Assembly: GCA_025531455.1 (NCBI GenBank)
Contig: JAMYHL010000016.1
Location: 496,001-560,000, forward strand
From: Apiotrichum sp. Y4204
Lineage: Eukaryota > Basidiomycota > Tremellomycetes > Trichosporonales > Trichosporonaceae
Length of the DNA stretch: 64,000 bases
Direction of reading: 5' to 3'
The notes under the pieces were generated by a model. That model worked only from the letters and a program-made list of their open reading frames with translations, did no database searches and was not told the origin of the DNA. How positions within the stretch are numbered: the stretch's first letter is position 1; every line of letters begins with the position of its first letter. Position numbers and translations under genes: made by a program. Shown here one piece after another: positions 1 through 13,682 of the stretch.

Positions 1-1110
1 GGCAAGGGAGGGAAGGGGGAGGCACGGGGGTACCAACAGGAGCAGGACCAGGTACAGCGCCGAGTGCGGAGAGGTTCCAAAGGGGCGCAAGGCCCACAGT
101 CCAGCCAAGTCCGGCCCATGGGCTGTCACAGGGTGCAGGAGAGGGAGGGATCCGCATAGGAATAGGGAACAAGGGATAGGCCAAAGGAGCACGACCTGAA
201 CTCCAAAGTCTAATCACGTTTGCTCTGATGGTTTGGAATTGTTCTAATGACATCCAGTACTGACTAATCATACCCAGCATGCTCCTCTCAATGCGACTGC
301 AGGCTGGAAATCGGAGCTCAATTCAATCATGTGTGGCGCCTGTTTTTCCCGGCGGTGTTGGACGCCATACCGCTGGGTTGCTTATGCGTGGTGTCTCTTG
401 CAATGGTGTGGCGTCGATATCGCATGGCATTGTATTCAGCATGTACGTTCATTCCTTCTGGGCGTGCGTGGGTGACTGTGCGTGGACCGTGTGGATCGAT
501 CAACGGGGATCAACGGCGGAGATCAATAGTAAACAGAACAGCAGAGGGGCGGGGGATCCGGGATGATAAGCAGATGTGCAGAGGGGTTGATTGATCCAGG
601 AGGATCCACGGTAACTCCAGTACGAATAGTGCCGATTGCTATACAGCTATACACTCTTCGCGGTAGCCGCTGCGGGGTAGTAGAGAGCAGTCCAGCACTT
701 CCAGTAGATCCAGCGCTCCAGCAGATCCAGCAGATCCAGCAGAACAGTTCTTGTCAGGATTCGTCGTCCTCTTCCTGCAGGATTGCCGCATAGCTTTGGT
801 TCCTCTGGTACGCCTCTAGCCTGAATTGGATCAGACTCCAGGTTTACACAGGTGATCGGCCCCCGCACTGCGATTGATCGTGGAAGCGCGTGCTCTTGAT
901 CCCACATGATACACTTCGATCCACTTGTATTAGATACCCTAATCACACCTTCTCGATCACATTCAGAAGGTCTATTACGAAGGCCCACGGCTTCATTACA
1001 ATCCAGTTCAGCCTATTCAAATGGAGCACGCGTCCAGCGCCCAGCTTCCCGCCCCGAGCCCGCACGTGCCCGGTCCCTGGCGACGGGGCGGTGGCCGTAC
1101 GTATTCACTG

Positions 1111-1141
1111 CCTGCTCTCCAGGACGCCTGCTCTCCAGGAC
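1111..1141. repeat. 16-base tandem duplication
   Basis: The 15-mer CCTGCTCTCCAGGAC occurs at 1111-1125 and again at 1127-1141, separated by one base. It lies in non-coding DNA and looks like a simple replication-slippage duplication. Confidence 0.7.
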
Positions 1142-2398
1142 TGTCGCCGATGCCGCAATGCCGCCACAAATGCGCGCTATTAGCGCAGGTTTGCAGGACT
1201 TCGGATGGCGGAGCGGGAGGGCGCGAGGCGCGCCGCATCGTCTCGCCGCCTCGCCGCCACCAAGCGCGTCTCTCATGAGCCGCTCACTCTGTTGCTAGTT
1301 CTCGACCTCACTGATCTCAGAGCGGAAGGTGGCCGCCCATGGCTCATGACTCCTTTTGCCTTCTGCACCCGAGACTCTCATTCGCTGCGCCGAGTTGCCG
1401 AGCCGCCACCACTGAGAGGTGATCGGCGATGCTTGGTGGCAGCCTTCCGGCTTACTTGCTAGGCAGCCCGTTGCTCCGACAGCCACAAAGCCATACCTCT
1501 GAGGGTCTCCATACCCAGGCTGCGTAGTCATGCGAACTAACACCGAGCTTAGAGGTGCTTCTGACTGGATACGACGCGTCGACGCTCGCGACCTTTCCTG
1601 TCTCTGCCAGCCAACTGAGGTGAGGGGGGTTGCGTCGGAGCTGCGGCCACGAATCTGGTTCCACATATCTCCGGTTCCTGTCCCCTTGCTCGCGGTAGTG
1701 AGCTAGCGAGCGAGTTAGCGAACTCCCCCCGCTGTGTCGCATGAACAATAGTGGTCATGGCCATTTGAGTTGGACGCGAAACACCATACGCTTGGAACCC
1801 CCTTTGCCACGTCCGCGCCCTCTGCTCTCCTGGTGTCATGGGCCTGAAGCCATTCTGACTGTGTGAATGGAGTTGAGACTGGAGTCGCAGGCGTCGGCAT
1901 CAAGTCTAGAGCCTGTACATTAGTATCGAGTGACTTGCCATCATGTGGCCGGCGACTGCACTGGTGTGACGCTCAATTGCTCATGTGCCCATAGTGAGGC
2001 ACAGCCTTGGAGCTCTGGATGGAAGGCCAGCAGCCGCGCACCTGATAGATGGTCGGTCCACCAATACGAAGCTCATGAAGCTGCAGTGCCGTGCCCCATG
2101 CAGCTCAACCAACAGGCTGTTCGGCCCTTCGGAGGATCTCCGACCTACACGATGTCCGGTGAACCGGGCCGAACATAGTCCGTGGAGCACAAGGGCAAAG
2201 TTCGAGTTTCTGTCGTTAACAGATCGTCCTGTCAGAGCATGCAGCTGTCCTCGTCATTCTGTTCCATCGTCGCAGTGCATTACTCGTTGAACTCATGCTC
2301 TTCACTTAATATCAAGGCCGCCTGGTTCCGACTTGCCACGATGGCACTTTGCGCTATCCCGACCCGATTTTGCCCAGCTCCAACCCCGCTCGCCGGAC

Positions 2399-2435
2399 AG
2401 CTGAGCAAGCAGCTCGCGACGAGCTGAGCAAGCAG
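2399..2435. repeat. 14-base direct repeat
   Basis: AGCTGAGCAAGCAG occurs at 2399-2412 and at 2422-2435, about one helical turn apart. It lies in the putative upstream region of the GDP-mannose dehydratase gene. The function is unknown. It could be a duplicated regulatory site or slippage. Confidence 0.6.
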
Positions 2436-3282
2436 ATCACTTCGAGCCGCCGGCGCGGAGTGTCAAGGAATGGAAGTTCACTCAAACGCTTCCATGAATC
2501 TCACTAGCTTCATTCCTTCATTGCCCCCTTTCGTCTCTTGCAACAGCACAGCGAGCATAGTGCCATGCTCAACCACACGCATTCCGTATGACGAGCGACG
2601 CCGCGGCGGGGCGCTGTCTCGTCTCATCCGCCCAGAACTATATACATGCTTCCATCGACCGGAGCTGCTTGCCTCAGCATTCCGCAATCGGACAACATTG
2701 ATAACAGTGCGATTGGACGGAGGCGCGGAGGCGAGCGGCTCAATAAAAGGTGTGCTGCAGGTTGTGCTTGCCTAGCACCCGCACGCAGCAAACACATTGC
2801 TCGATCCCCAGCTCCCTACCCTGAAGTATCAATTATCACGAACCAACACCAACATGCGCAACCACCACACGCGCAGCGCATCTCACGTCCACTGCATGTA
2901 TCAGCGTGCAGGCGTGCACACCGTGGGCCTGACAACACTTGTCCTCTTGTGTACGGGAATGGCAGAGGATAACGACATGGTGGTGGCTGACCTTGAGATG
3001 GCGTCGGTCAAGCCCGCCCCCACGGCTTCCACGGCTTCGCCGCCAGGACCGGATAAGATCCCGAGCCCATCAGTCGCAGTCGCGTCATCCGCCACTGCCC
3101 GCAGTATGACCAAGCAAGTTAGCCGGCCAGGGCATTTCCGGCCAGACCACCCAGGCCACCCAGGCGCGCCAGGCGATTTTGGTGCCAATGCCAAAACTTG
3201 TGCCCGATTGCGACTGCCTGTTTTTTCTGTCACCGACACTCGTGGTGTCATTACATCTCCAGCTTCGATATCCACTCCTCCT

Positions 3283-3340
3283 GCATCCGCATCTGCATCT
3301 GCATCGACATCGACATCAACACCCGCATCCGCATCCGCAC
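3283..3340. repeat. Degenerate hexanucleotide repeat (GCATCN type)
   Basis: A run of imperfect six-base units of the form GCATCC/GCATCT/GACATC. Read in the plus frame it would encode an Ala-Ser-Thr run. It sits in the open frame upstream of the dehydratase. Whether it is translated as an N-terminal extension or is 5' leader cannot be settled from sequence, because the opposite strand is also open across it. Confidence 0.7.
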
Positions 3341-3531
3341 TTGTACCCGCAGCACCGGAAGCAGCAGGCCCGCCCGCAACCACCGCACCACCACTCGCAT
3401 CCGAGCCAGCACCACCACGTGCGTCGCTATCGTTATCGCCATCGCACCCGTCGCCGCTCTCATCTAAATCGCACAAAATCTCCGCACCAGTCCACCGCGC
3501 CCAGAGCTCATCGCTGCACACCGCACCCAAT

Positions 3532-5693
<2,162 letters not shown>

Positions 5694-5762
5694 ATAGGAG
5701 ATAGATGCTGCGGATTTGATGTCGATGTACGAGTATACACGTAGGCGAGGAGACCGGGATGC

Positions 5763-5768
5763 TATAAA
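5763..5768 (+). promoter_or_regulatory. TATA-like element
   Basis: TATAAA lies about 207 bases upstream of the Rdx-family start codon at 5975, in the short gap after the dehydratase stop. Position and sequence fit a promoter TATA box, but no transcript start can be placed. Confidence 0.3.
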
Positions 5769-5974
5769 GGAGTAGGCCTATAGAGGAGCTGCAGATGAGC
5801 GGGCCAATGACGCCAAGTACGACAACAGTGAGACCAGGGTCCAGGTCTGGAATCGAGTGGCAAGCTCACCCACCAAGCTCGCCATAGATGACGTTATCGG
5901 AATTTATCCAAAACCTAAGTCCCAACCCAAAGTCCAACCTCTTCCTCTTCATCCATCTCCTCTCTCAACCCACA

Positions 5975-6752
5975 ATGGTCGACAGATGCAACGATTGTGG
6001 CCCCAGCCCCGCCCCCGCGGTCCTCGGCAGCGCCGCCGCCCCGCCCGTGCTGAGCACGACGACAGTGAAGGGCAAGGAGTCGCCGGCGCCCGCGGGCGGG
6101 AGTGCGGTGCTCGCGCTCGCCGAGGCGTCGGTGGAGAAGCCGGTGCTCAGCACGCCGCATGTGTTGATCGAGTTTTGTGATCGGTGTCGATGGTGAGTAG
6201 GAGTAGGGGGGGCAGAGCGAGATGCGAACGTTTTCTGGTGATCTCGCGTCTCCAGGACTGTAGTGGACGTACCTCCCTTGTCTGACATGCTGACAACAGG
6301 GCACCGCGCGCGTCGTGGATGCAGACCGAGCTGCTGCTCACCTTTCCCCCGCCGCTCATCCGGACTGTCACGCTGCAGCCTATGAACGAGCCGTCGACTG
6401 GCGGGCGGTTCCGCGTCTGGGTGGATGTCGGCAAGGGCGAAGGGTGGCAGCTCGCCTGGGACAGGAAGGTGAGTGCCGGTGTGCGTGGCGCCGAGTCCGC
6501 TACGATAAGAGACACATTAGCGGATACATCAATCTACAGATTATAATAGCTTCTACAATGTCTGCTCCTCGCTCGCTCCGTTCGCCCCGCCTGCTCGACT
6601 CGCGCTAACCGCAGACGGAGGGCGGCTTCCCCGAACTCAAGGTCCTCAAACAGCGTGTGCGCAACCTCGTGCAGCCCGACCGCGACCTCGGGCACTCGGA
6701 CGTGAAGAAGCCGGAGCGCGAGGCGGATCCAGCGGCAGAGCAGAAGGCGTAG
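5975..6752 (+). CDS. Rdx/selenoprotein W-like protein (Cys form)
   Basis: Small thioredoxin-like Rdx (SelW/SelT/SelH) family protein, probably a redox protein of unknown substrate. Three exons (5975-6192, 6300-6468, 6615-6752) join in frame to 174 residues. The intron at 6193 splits the Trp codon after the motif. The family mark is IEFCDRCRW, a CxxC motif in which the position of selenocysteine in animal SelW is an ordinary Cys. It is followed by the helix and strand ASWMQTELLLTFPP and a GRFRVWVDVG strand. About 60 residues of Ala/Pro/Ser-rich sequence precede the fold, longer than in bacterial or animal SelW. The C-terminal tail is charged (KKPEREADPAAEQKA). Most fungi lack the selenocysteine machinery, which fits a Cys version. 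Confidence 0.8.
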
Positions 6753-6802
6753 GTACCTTGTAGAATGTGTGTGATGCGGTGGAGATTATTATATGTATGG
6801 AC

Positions 6803-7467
6803 CTATTCCCTTTCCGCAAAGCCCACGACCTCGTCGAGGATGGCCGCGAATCGCGCGGCCTGGAATGCGGGGAATGGCGTCGGCTTGGGCGCGTGCGGGT
6901 CAAGCAGGCGCTGTACGTCGGATGCGAGTGTGCTGCCGTCAGTAAGAGACTGGAGTGGGTGCGATTCGGCTTCCTCGGTACGGACGCAGCCAGCCTCCCG
7001 CCAGACTCACTCCACGCTGCCGACAGCAAGGTACCCGTCGGCCTGCAGGGCCTCAGCCAGCTCGGCCTGGTGGTTATCCATCAGCGCGGGGTTGGGCACG
7101 ACGAGGAGGCGCGGCGCACGCGGGCGGCGGAGCACCTCGAGGATGGTGCCGGATCCTGCATCATGAGTTTCGAGCTGCGAGTTTCGCCCGTGCGCTATTA
7201 CTCACCAGCATGGCTGATCACCGCGTCCGCTTCGGATATCAAGCTCTCCATCTCGCCCTCGCGCGTGTACCGGAGCACGCGGACGCGCACGCCGTCGAGC
7301 GTGGCTTCCGAGTCTGGCGGGATGTCGATGGGAACAGGGGCACTGCCCAGCTGGACCACGAGTGTAGTGATGCCCTGTTTCCGCGCCGCGGCGAGGAAGG
7401 ACGGGGAGAGCGCCGCGTCTGTCAGTGCGCGAAAGTGCGTCGAGCCGACGGTGATGAGCAGCGACAT
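6803..7467 (-). CDS. ALG13: UDP-GlcNAc transferase catalytic subunit Alg13
   Basis: Catalytic half of the Alg13-Alg14 enzyme that adds the second GlcNAc to dolichol-linked chitobiose in N-glycan synthesis, on the cytosolic face of the ER. The start [18 protein letters not shown] matches the family's N-terminal VTVGTT strand. After an intron the motif [13 protein letters not shown] matches the donor-binding HAGAGS loop, followed by [20 protein letters not shown] third exon after a CTGAC branch site gives [10 protein letters not shown] and ends in VVGFAERE. The size is normal for the soluble fungal form, and no membrane segment is visible, as expected since Alg14 is the anchor. The 3' end is 50 bases from the convergent Rdx gene. 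Confidence 0.9.
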
Positions 7468-7747
7468 TGGGGAAGTGGACAAGTGGGATGGATAAAATGA
7501 CGTTCGAGCTGTGGATCCGGTTTGGAAGTCGTAGCTGGTGCTCTCAGTGAGATCTCACGACCTCCACCTGGATGATTCGTTCATTGTGCGGCACATTCCC
7601 GGGCGTGCGCGGATCGGCTCACCCACAAGATCCACAACAAGAATCGTAAAGTCGCGGGGTTCGTGCCTTCCCTCTCTCACATCCTCAACATCCTCCTTGT
7701 CCTGTTCTCTTTACCTCCTTTGGTCGCATTCATATACCCCACCCGCG

Positions 7748-8643
<896 letters not shown>

Positions 8644-8984
8644 ACGGTAAGGTTGGGATCTTGAGAAGAGAGAGTGTACTGTACAGAGAAGAGATGAGCG
8701 AATGGGAACTTGGCGGGTTGCACTGTCCGGCTAAGCAGGATATCTCGCGCTCTAGGATATATGCATACATTAACAACAAACCCTCTATCGCCCGACGCCG
8801 CGGCGTGGGGTCTGGCTATAACACCATAGAATCCGGGACGAAACGTCCAAGTCCACAAGGAAACAGCGGCCGCCGAGACTGTCATCGAAGTCTTGGGGCT
8901 GAATGCCGATAGGAGGAGCGGTGCGCTACTTGTGCAGTTTGTACGGCACGCAGCTCTCTCACCTTTTTTATAGCTTGCGCTAGT

Positions 8985-9905
8985 TTAGAAGAGGGTCTCC
9001 TCGTCACGGAGGTACTCTCCGACATCGCTGCGTGTGAGCGTAATCCCCATACTAGCTGAAACTGGATCCCTCCAGCTATACTCACGCCTGGTGGAACACC
9101 AAGATGGCACTCGGGTCGGCGTCGCGCGTCTGCACCGTCGACTTGGCGGTCGCGCCGAACCCGAGGGGAATGTCCGACATGGAGAACACAACAACACCCT
9201 GGTGCTCGGGCGTGTCCTCGGTGATACGGCCGAGGTGCGCCTTGAGGACGTGGTTGCCGTACAGGAAGGGAAGCTCGCCGGCGGGCTTGACCCAGACCTG
9301 GGGTTAGCGGCTGATCCTCGAGAGTGGCAAGCCTAAGTAAGACAAAAATGAAAGGGGGATATTCAGACTCGAAGACTGATCCTTGGAGCGTGGTTGAGGG
9401 ACAGGTAGTCTGTCCTAAGAATGTACCTCTTCTCACCACTCAATCTGCCTTCCTTGCCGTAGTTCCTCCCCGTTCGCCACCCACCTTGTACTTGGCATAC
9501 TTTGCCAGCCAGTCGAGACACGTAACACCGAGCTTGAACTTGCCCGACTTGGAGAATTTGCCCATACACGTGCCGAGCGAGATGAGGTTCGGGCGCGCAA
9601 CGGAGGTCGCGAGCGCGAGCATCGGTAGCGGGAGGTAGTACACGCTGGGGTCAGTGGGAGATAGGGTAGAGAGAGCACGGAGCTTGACGATCTAGACGCC
9701 CCAGCTCCCTCTCGCTACGTACCGGTCCTTGTGCAGGCGGAAGCAGTACTGGTCGTCCTCGTCGCGGTCGACGAGGTGCACGACGTTCTTGCCAATGTAG
9801 TTGACAAGCTCTGGAGGTTAGCGTTATGCAGCTCGCGAAAGTAATTGCCCAGCTGTACGCACTTTCAAAGACCGCCTTGGTCTCGTCCTCAGTAAGCGGC
9901 CGCAT
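8985..9905 (-). CDS. NIP7: 60S ribosome biogenesis factor Nip7
   Basis: Nucleolar protein needed for maturation of 27S pre-rRNA and 60S subunit assembly. The product starts [14 protein letters not shown] and contains [43 protein letters not shown], then the PUA RNA-binding part [20 protein letters not shown] and [15 protein letters not shown], ending [11 protein letters not shown]. These match Nip7 throughout its length. Several short introns separate the exons (around 9680, 9430 and 9080). It is divergent from the proteasome gene, with a 422-base shared upstream region. Confidence 0.93.
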
Positions 9906-10327
9906 GGTGGTGTGGTGATGGATGGGCGACAAGTAAACAACTCGACAACATCAACCTCGAGATGGACCTGTCACTCGAGCAGGCAAGACTTCTGGCCTTC
10001 GAAGAAATCTCAATCTCAGGCACGGCGGCGCATAAATGTCATGATGGGATTAAAAACGAAAAAAATGCCGACAAAGTGCCAGCCAAAAATAATGCCATGC
10101 ATAAACCACGTGATATTGACCGCAGATCAAGTTGGATCTCGACGCGCGAGCGTGGTGACGAAGTGTGTCCAAGGTGCGTGCATGGCTCGTAATGGCAGCC
10201 AACGTCCACCAACACTCTCTGCGAGCTCGTCATCAACAACACTCTTGTCACTCTTCTCCTCCCTCACCTTTTCTTCCCCCTCTTACCCTTTTCTCCTGGC
10301 TGCAACGACGCAGTCGAGTCCGCCATC
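9906..10327. promoter_or_regulatory. Bidirectional promoter region, NIP7 / PSMA1
   Basis: A 422-base gap between two divergent start codons. It contains an E-box-like CACGTG at 10107-10112 and a pyrimidine-rich tract (about 10245-10300) just ahead of the proteasome ATG, as is common before fungal starts. I see no Rpn4-type proteasome element (GGTGGCAAA). No other gene is visible here. Confidence 0.5.
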
Positions 10328-11624
10328 ATGGTGAGCTGGACAACCAAGAATCTCCAGCTGACAGCAGTTCCGCAACTCTTACGACTCGGACAACACCACC
10401 TTCGTGGGTATCATTTCTGTGCAGTGTGCTGGACTGGATGCTGCCACTGGCAGTGTGGACTTCGCAGCCAGTGTTCAGTCTTAGCATCCGGTAGCATTCA
10501 GCGTGCTCTTGCTCGTCTTCATTCACTATTCCACACCCGCTGACCCCCAGTCGCCGCAGGGCAAGCTGCACCAGGTCGAGTACGCGCTCGAGGCCGTCAA
10601 GCAGGGATCCGCGGCCATCGGTCTGCGGTCCAAGACACACGCCGTCCTCCTCACGCTCAAGCGCTCCACCGGCGAGCTGGCCACGTACCAGAAGAAGCTG
10701 ATTCCGATCGACGACCACATTGGTATTGCCATCGCCGGTCTCACGTCTGATGCCCGTGTGTTGAGGTGCGTCTCGAGCGGATGTCAGGATCCCACAATCC
10801 GTACAACGAAGCACAGGGAACTCACAACGCAGCAACTCGATGCGCCAGCAGGCCATGCAGAGCCGCATGCTGTACGGCCGTCCCATCCCCGTCGCGCGTA
10901 TTGTCCAGACCATTGCCGACAGTGAGTGCTGAGTGGTGGAGACAAAGGCGATAACCACTCTACTAACGCTCGCAGAGGCGCAGAACAACACGCAGATTTA
11001 CGGTAGGAGACCCTACGGTGTTGGATTCCTTGTCATTGGACAGGATGTGAGCAGCTCAAGTTGGGATGCCCTGCTGACTCGCGAAGGAGACCGGCCCCCA
11101 CCTCTTCGAGTTCTCCCCCTCGGGCACCGCGTTCGAGTACTACGCGCACTCGATCGGCGCGCGCTCCCAGTCCGCCAAGACCTACCTCGAGAAGAACTTT
11201 GAGACGTTTGAGAATGGTGAGTGCTGTCTGTTGTCCTCTGTTCAGCACTCCATCCCACTGACACACAGCCGACCTTCCCACGATGATCAACCACGGCCTC
11301 TCCGCGCTCGCCGACACGCTCCAACAGGACAAGCATCTCACCACCGCGAACACGTCCATCGCGATCATTGGCCCGGCCTCGGCCGAGGTCGAGGACCCAG
11401 CTGGATCGGGCGCCGCCCGCCGTGGCTTCTTCCGCGTGTACGAGAACGAGAACATTGATGCCCTCCTCCGCAACTGGCGTCGGAGCCGCGGCGAGCCCGA
11501 GGACGGCCCCGATGCCGCCGAGGAGGCGACCGAGGAGGCTCCTGCCGCTACTGAGGCCGCGGCCCCTGCGGCTGAGGACGCTGGTGAGCAGCCGCCAGCG
11601 GGAGAAGACGTCGAGATGCAGTAG
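10328..11624 (+). CDS. PRE5: 20S proteasome subunit alpha-1 (Pre5/PSMA1)
   Basis: Alpha-ring subunit of the 20S proteasome, in cytosol and nucleus. Seven exons (10328-10330, 10368-10403, 10551-10765, 10833-10921, 10976-11046, 11087-11216, 11269-11624) join to 299 residues. The family mark is [12 protein letters not shown] followed by [20 protein letters not shown] (proteasome alpha signature), then [33 protein letters not shown] and [15 protein letters not shown]. The last about 60 residues are Glu/Ala-rich ([20 protein letters not shown]), an acidic tail like those on other alpha subunits. The first exon is only the ATG codon: a 37-base intron with a CTGAC branch follows it directly. No ATG in frame fits the conserved N-terminus without that intron. 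Confidence 0.95.
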
Positions 11625-11853
11625 AAGCTGGGTTTGTGTATGCATGATTAGTCCGGAGTGAAGGTGCGATAGAAGCGGATGAGCGGTGGGTGAGCAACAG
11701 GTGTCTGACGGCTTCCCACTCCGCAACAAGCTCGCACAAGAGACATATCTCTCAATCAATAGATCACAGAGGATGCATTAAGATGCACGTGGAGCGCAAA
11801 AAACGAGCGAAAACGAAATCTACCAAGTGGCCGCCAGAACTCCTTTTGATACT

Positions 11854-13304
11854 TTACTCGGCCGTCTTCGGCTTCTTCTGCATGCCGCCGGCCTCCTCGT
11901 CCGCAGGACGCTTATCGCTCGCCGCGCCATTAGTCGGCGCAGCCGCCGCCGGCTTCTTCTTCTTGCGCACCATGGACGTGAGGTCGTTGACTGGCGCGTT
12001 CGACGTTGGTGCCGCTGCCGGCGCACTTCCGCTTGGGGCCGGCGCGCCGCCCAGGAGATGGTTGATGCTCTCGGCGACAAAGTCCTGCGCGGGCGGGGCG
12101 GCGTTGAGCTCCTCGATCTTGACCTCCAGGTCGCCGATGAGGGACGCGACGTCGCGCGCCTCGGCCTCGCGCTCCTTGGGGGTCAGGCGGGCCACGTCCG
12201 GCGTAATCTCCGCCTTGGTGTCGTCGCCGTCTGCCGCCTTGAGCTCGGCCGCGCGCAGCTTGAAGCCATCCAGCGCCGCCTGCACGTGCTTGAGTGCCGC
12301 GGAGCGCCCGCCAGGGGTAAACTCCAACACGGTGCCGAGCTGGTAGTGCGATGACGCGAGCGCGCGCGACGACGCGGGGAGAAGCGCCTGCTGGATCTGC
12401 ACCGCCGACGTGTAGTCCTGTACTGCCTGAGGGAAGTTTTCTGGCGGTCAGCTAGGTCTAGAGGCGACAGCTCACCAGTCTCGAGGGAAATGTCCGCTAG
12501 GGAGAGGTAGCAGTCTGCGAGTACGAGACGCGTCGCTTTGCTCTTGTCCTCTGGGAGGTCGGGCTTCTCGAGCTCGCGCGCGTAGATTGTGCGAGCAACG
12601 TCGAGCACGTCCCATGCGGCATTGAAGTCGTCCTCGGGCTCGTCCTCGCCGCCCTCCTGCTCCTCCTGCTCTTCCTCCTCCTCATCGTCATCGTCGTCAC
12701 CGTCACCGCCAAACACGAAGTTGGCAGTGTTCGCATTGCTCGGCCCCGCGTCTTCCTTCTCCATCGTCGTGTTCTTCGCGACCTCCTCCTTGCCCATCAC
12801 GCCCTGCTGTGTGAGGACAAGCTCGTACAGCGCACGTCCGTACGAGTACAGCAGCGGAGCCATCGTGATGTCGTAGTCGCCGACCAGCTGGCGTCTGGGT
12901 GGATGTTAGTCATGTGGAGGCAGCGGAGTGGAGCTGCGGAAAGCTGCAGGCAGTCATGATTCCACAATTCGTAGCATGGAATTTGTCATTCCACTCACTG
13001 AGTCTCGAGCGCCTCGCCATACTTGGCCACACCCTCCTCCCACTGCTTGAGCGCGACGGCCTTCTTGCCCTCCGCAACGAGGCGGGCAACCTTGGCACGC
13101 GTCTCCTCCTCTGAGAGCTTCTCTTCCGGCTGCTCCTCGTCGCCATCTCCTGCCTTCTCCTTGCCCTTGTCCTTTCCGTTATCCCCAGCTGCGTCCTCCA
13201 CAACGGCCGGGTTCTGGTTCTCCACCTCCGACGCGTCCTCGACCTTTGCCGCGCGCGTGTCCGACCTGCCGTCAGCTAAGCTTCAGGAAACAGCGGACTT
13301 ACAT
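11854..13304 (-). CDS. NASP/Hif1-type histone chaperone (SHNi-TPR)
   Basis: Likely nuclear TPR chaperone for H3-H4, of the NASP/Sim3/Hif1 family. Four exons (AT at 13304-13303, then 13265-12999, 12894-12476, 12440-11854) join to 424 residues. The TPR units are visible: EGKKAVALKQWEEGVAKYGE, then APLLYSYGRALYELV, an acidic insert of about 15 Asp/Glu after FGGDGD (the histone-binding acidic tract that interrupts TPR2 in this family), AAWDVLDVARTIYARE, LADCYLSLADISLE, FPQAVQDYTSAVQIQ and SSHYQLGTVLEF. A Lys-rich C-terminal segment (VRKKKKPA, QKKPK) looks like a nuclear localisation signal. The start codon is split by the first intron: AT, then GTAAGT...CAG, then G. Splicing creates MSDTRAAKVEDASE. 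Confidence 0.85.
13266..13302 (-). other. 37-base intron inside the start codon
   Basis: On the minus strand the exon ends in AT and the intron runs from GTAAGT to GGCAG, with GCTGAC five bases before the AG. The next exon begins with G. Unspliced RNA has ATG followed at once by TAA, so an unspliced message would start and stop immediately. Splicing is needed to give the reading frame of the chaperone. Confidence 0.75.
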
Positions 13305-13494
13305 GTTGATACTCAAGAATGGATGACGGATAGAGAATGGATGGTGTGAGAACAGAAGCAACTGGGTGGCGATTGTGCTGCCTGTGGGCTGTGGGTGAGG
13401 AAAAGCAAAAAGCAATCTCGAGCGGGTTGCCTTTTCAACGCGACGCGACGCGCCTCAGGTTAGAGTAGTGGAGCGGAACCAAATGACCGACAGC

Positions 13495-13499
13495 CCAAT
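13495..13499 (+). promoter_or_regulatory. CCAAT box
   Basis: CCAAT lies about 185 bases upstream of the COQ3 ATG in the COQ3/NASP divergent gap. CCAAT is the HAP-complex site of fungal respiratory genes. A five-base match alone is weak evidence. Confidence 0.3.
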
Positions 13500-13682
13500 C
13501 GTAATGATTCATTACAAGTTCAGCTCCATATCATTAATGCAAGTCTTAGAACCATATCCTAATGACCCTTGACGCCTCCTGGCCATCACTTTGCCGCTCC
13601 AGAAGACGGCCGCATCTGGGCCAAGTGGAGGAGCGAATATTTCCTCCAGAACACACTCAACAACATCACAATCTCCATCAAA

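Larger units (their letters stand above)
1..2790. other. Gene-free left flank, 2.8 kb
   Basis: I find no gene here. All open frames are under about 130 codons, they overlap on both strands, and none reads like a known protein. The stretch holds a short CAGATC-rich run near 715-745, a 16-base tandem duplication near 1111-1142, and a 14-base direct repeat at 2399-2412 and 2422-2435. Pyrimidine-rich DNA and a weak TATA-like string near 2638 come just before the dehydratase gene and may belong to its promoter. The 5' part could be decayed intergenic DNA or the 3' flank of a gene outside the window. Confidence 0.5.

Noticed and set aside
10326..10991. 221-codon minus-strand open frame over the proteasome gene
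   Set aside because: It covers clearly conserved exons and introns of PSMA1 on the other strand, and its translation has no recognisable content.
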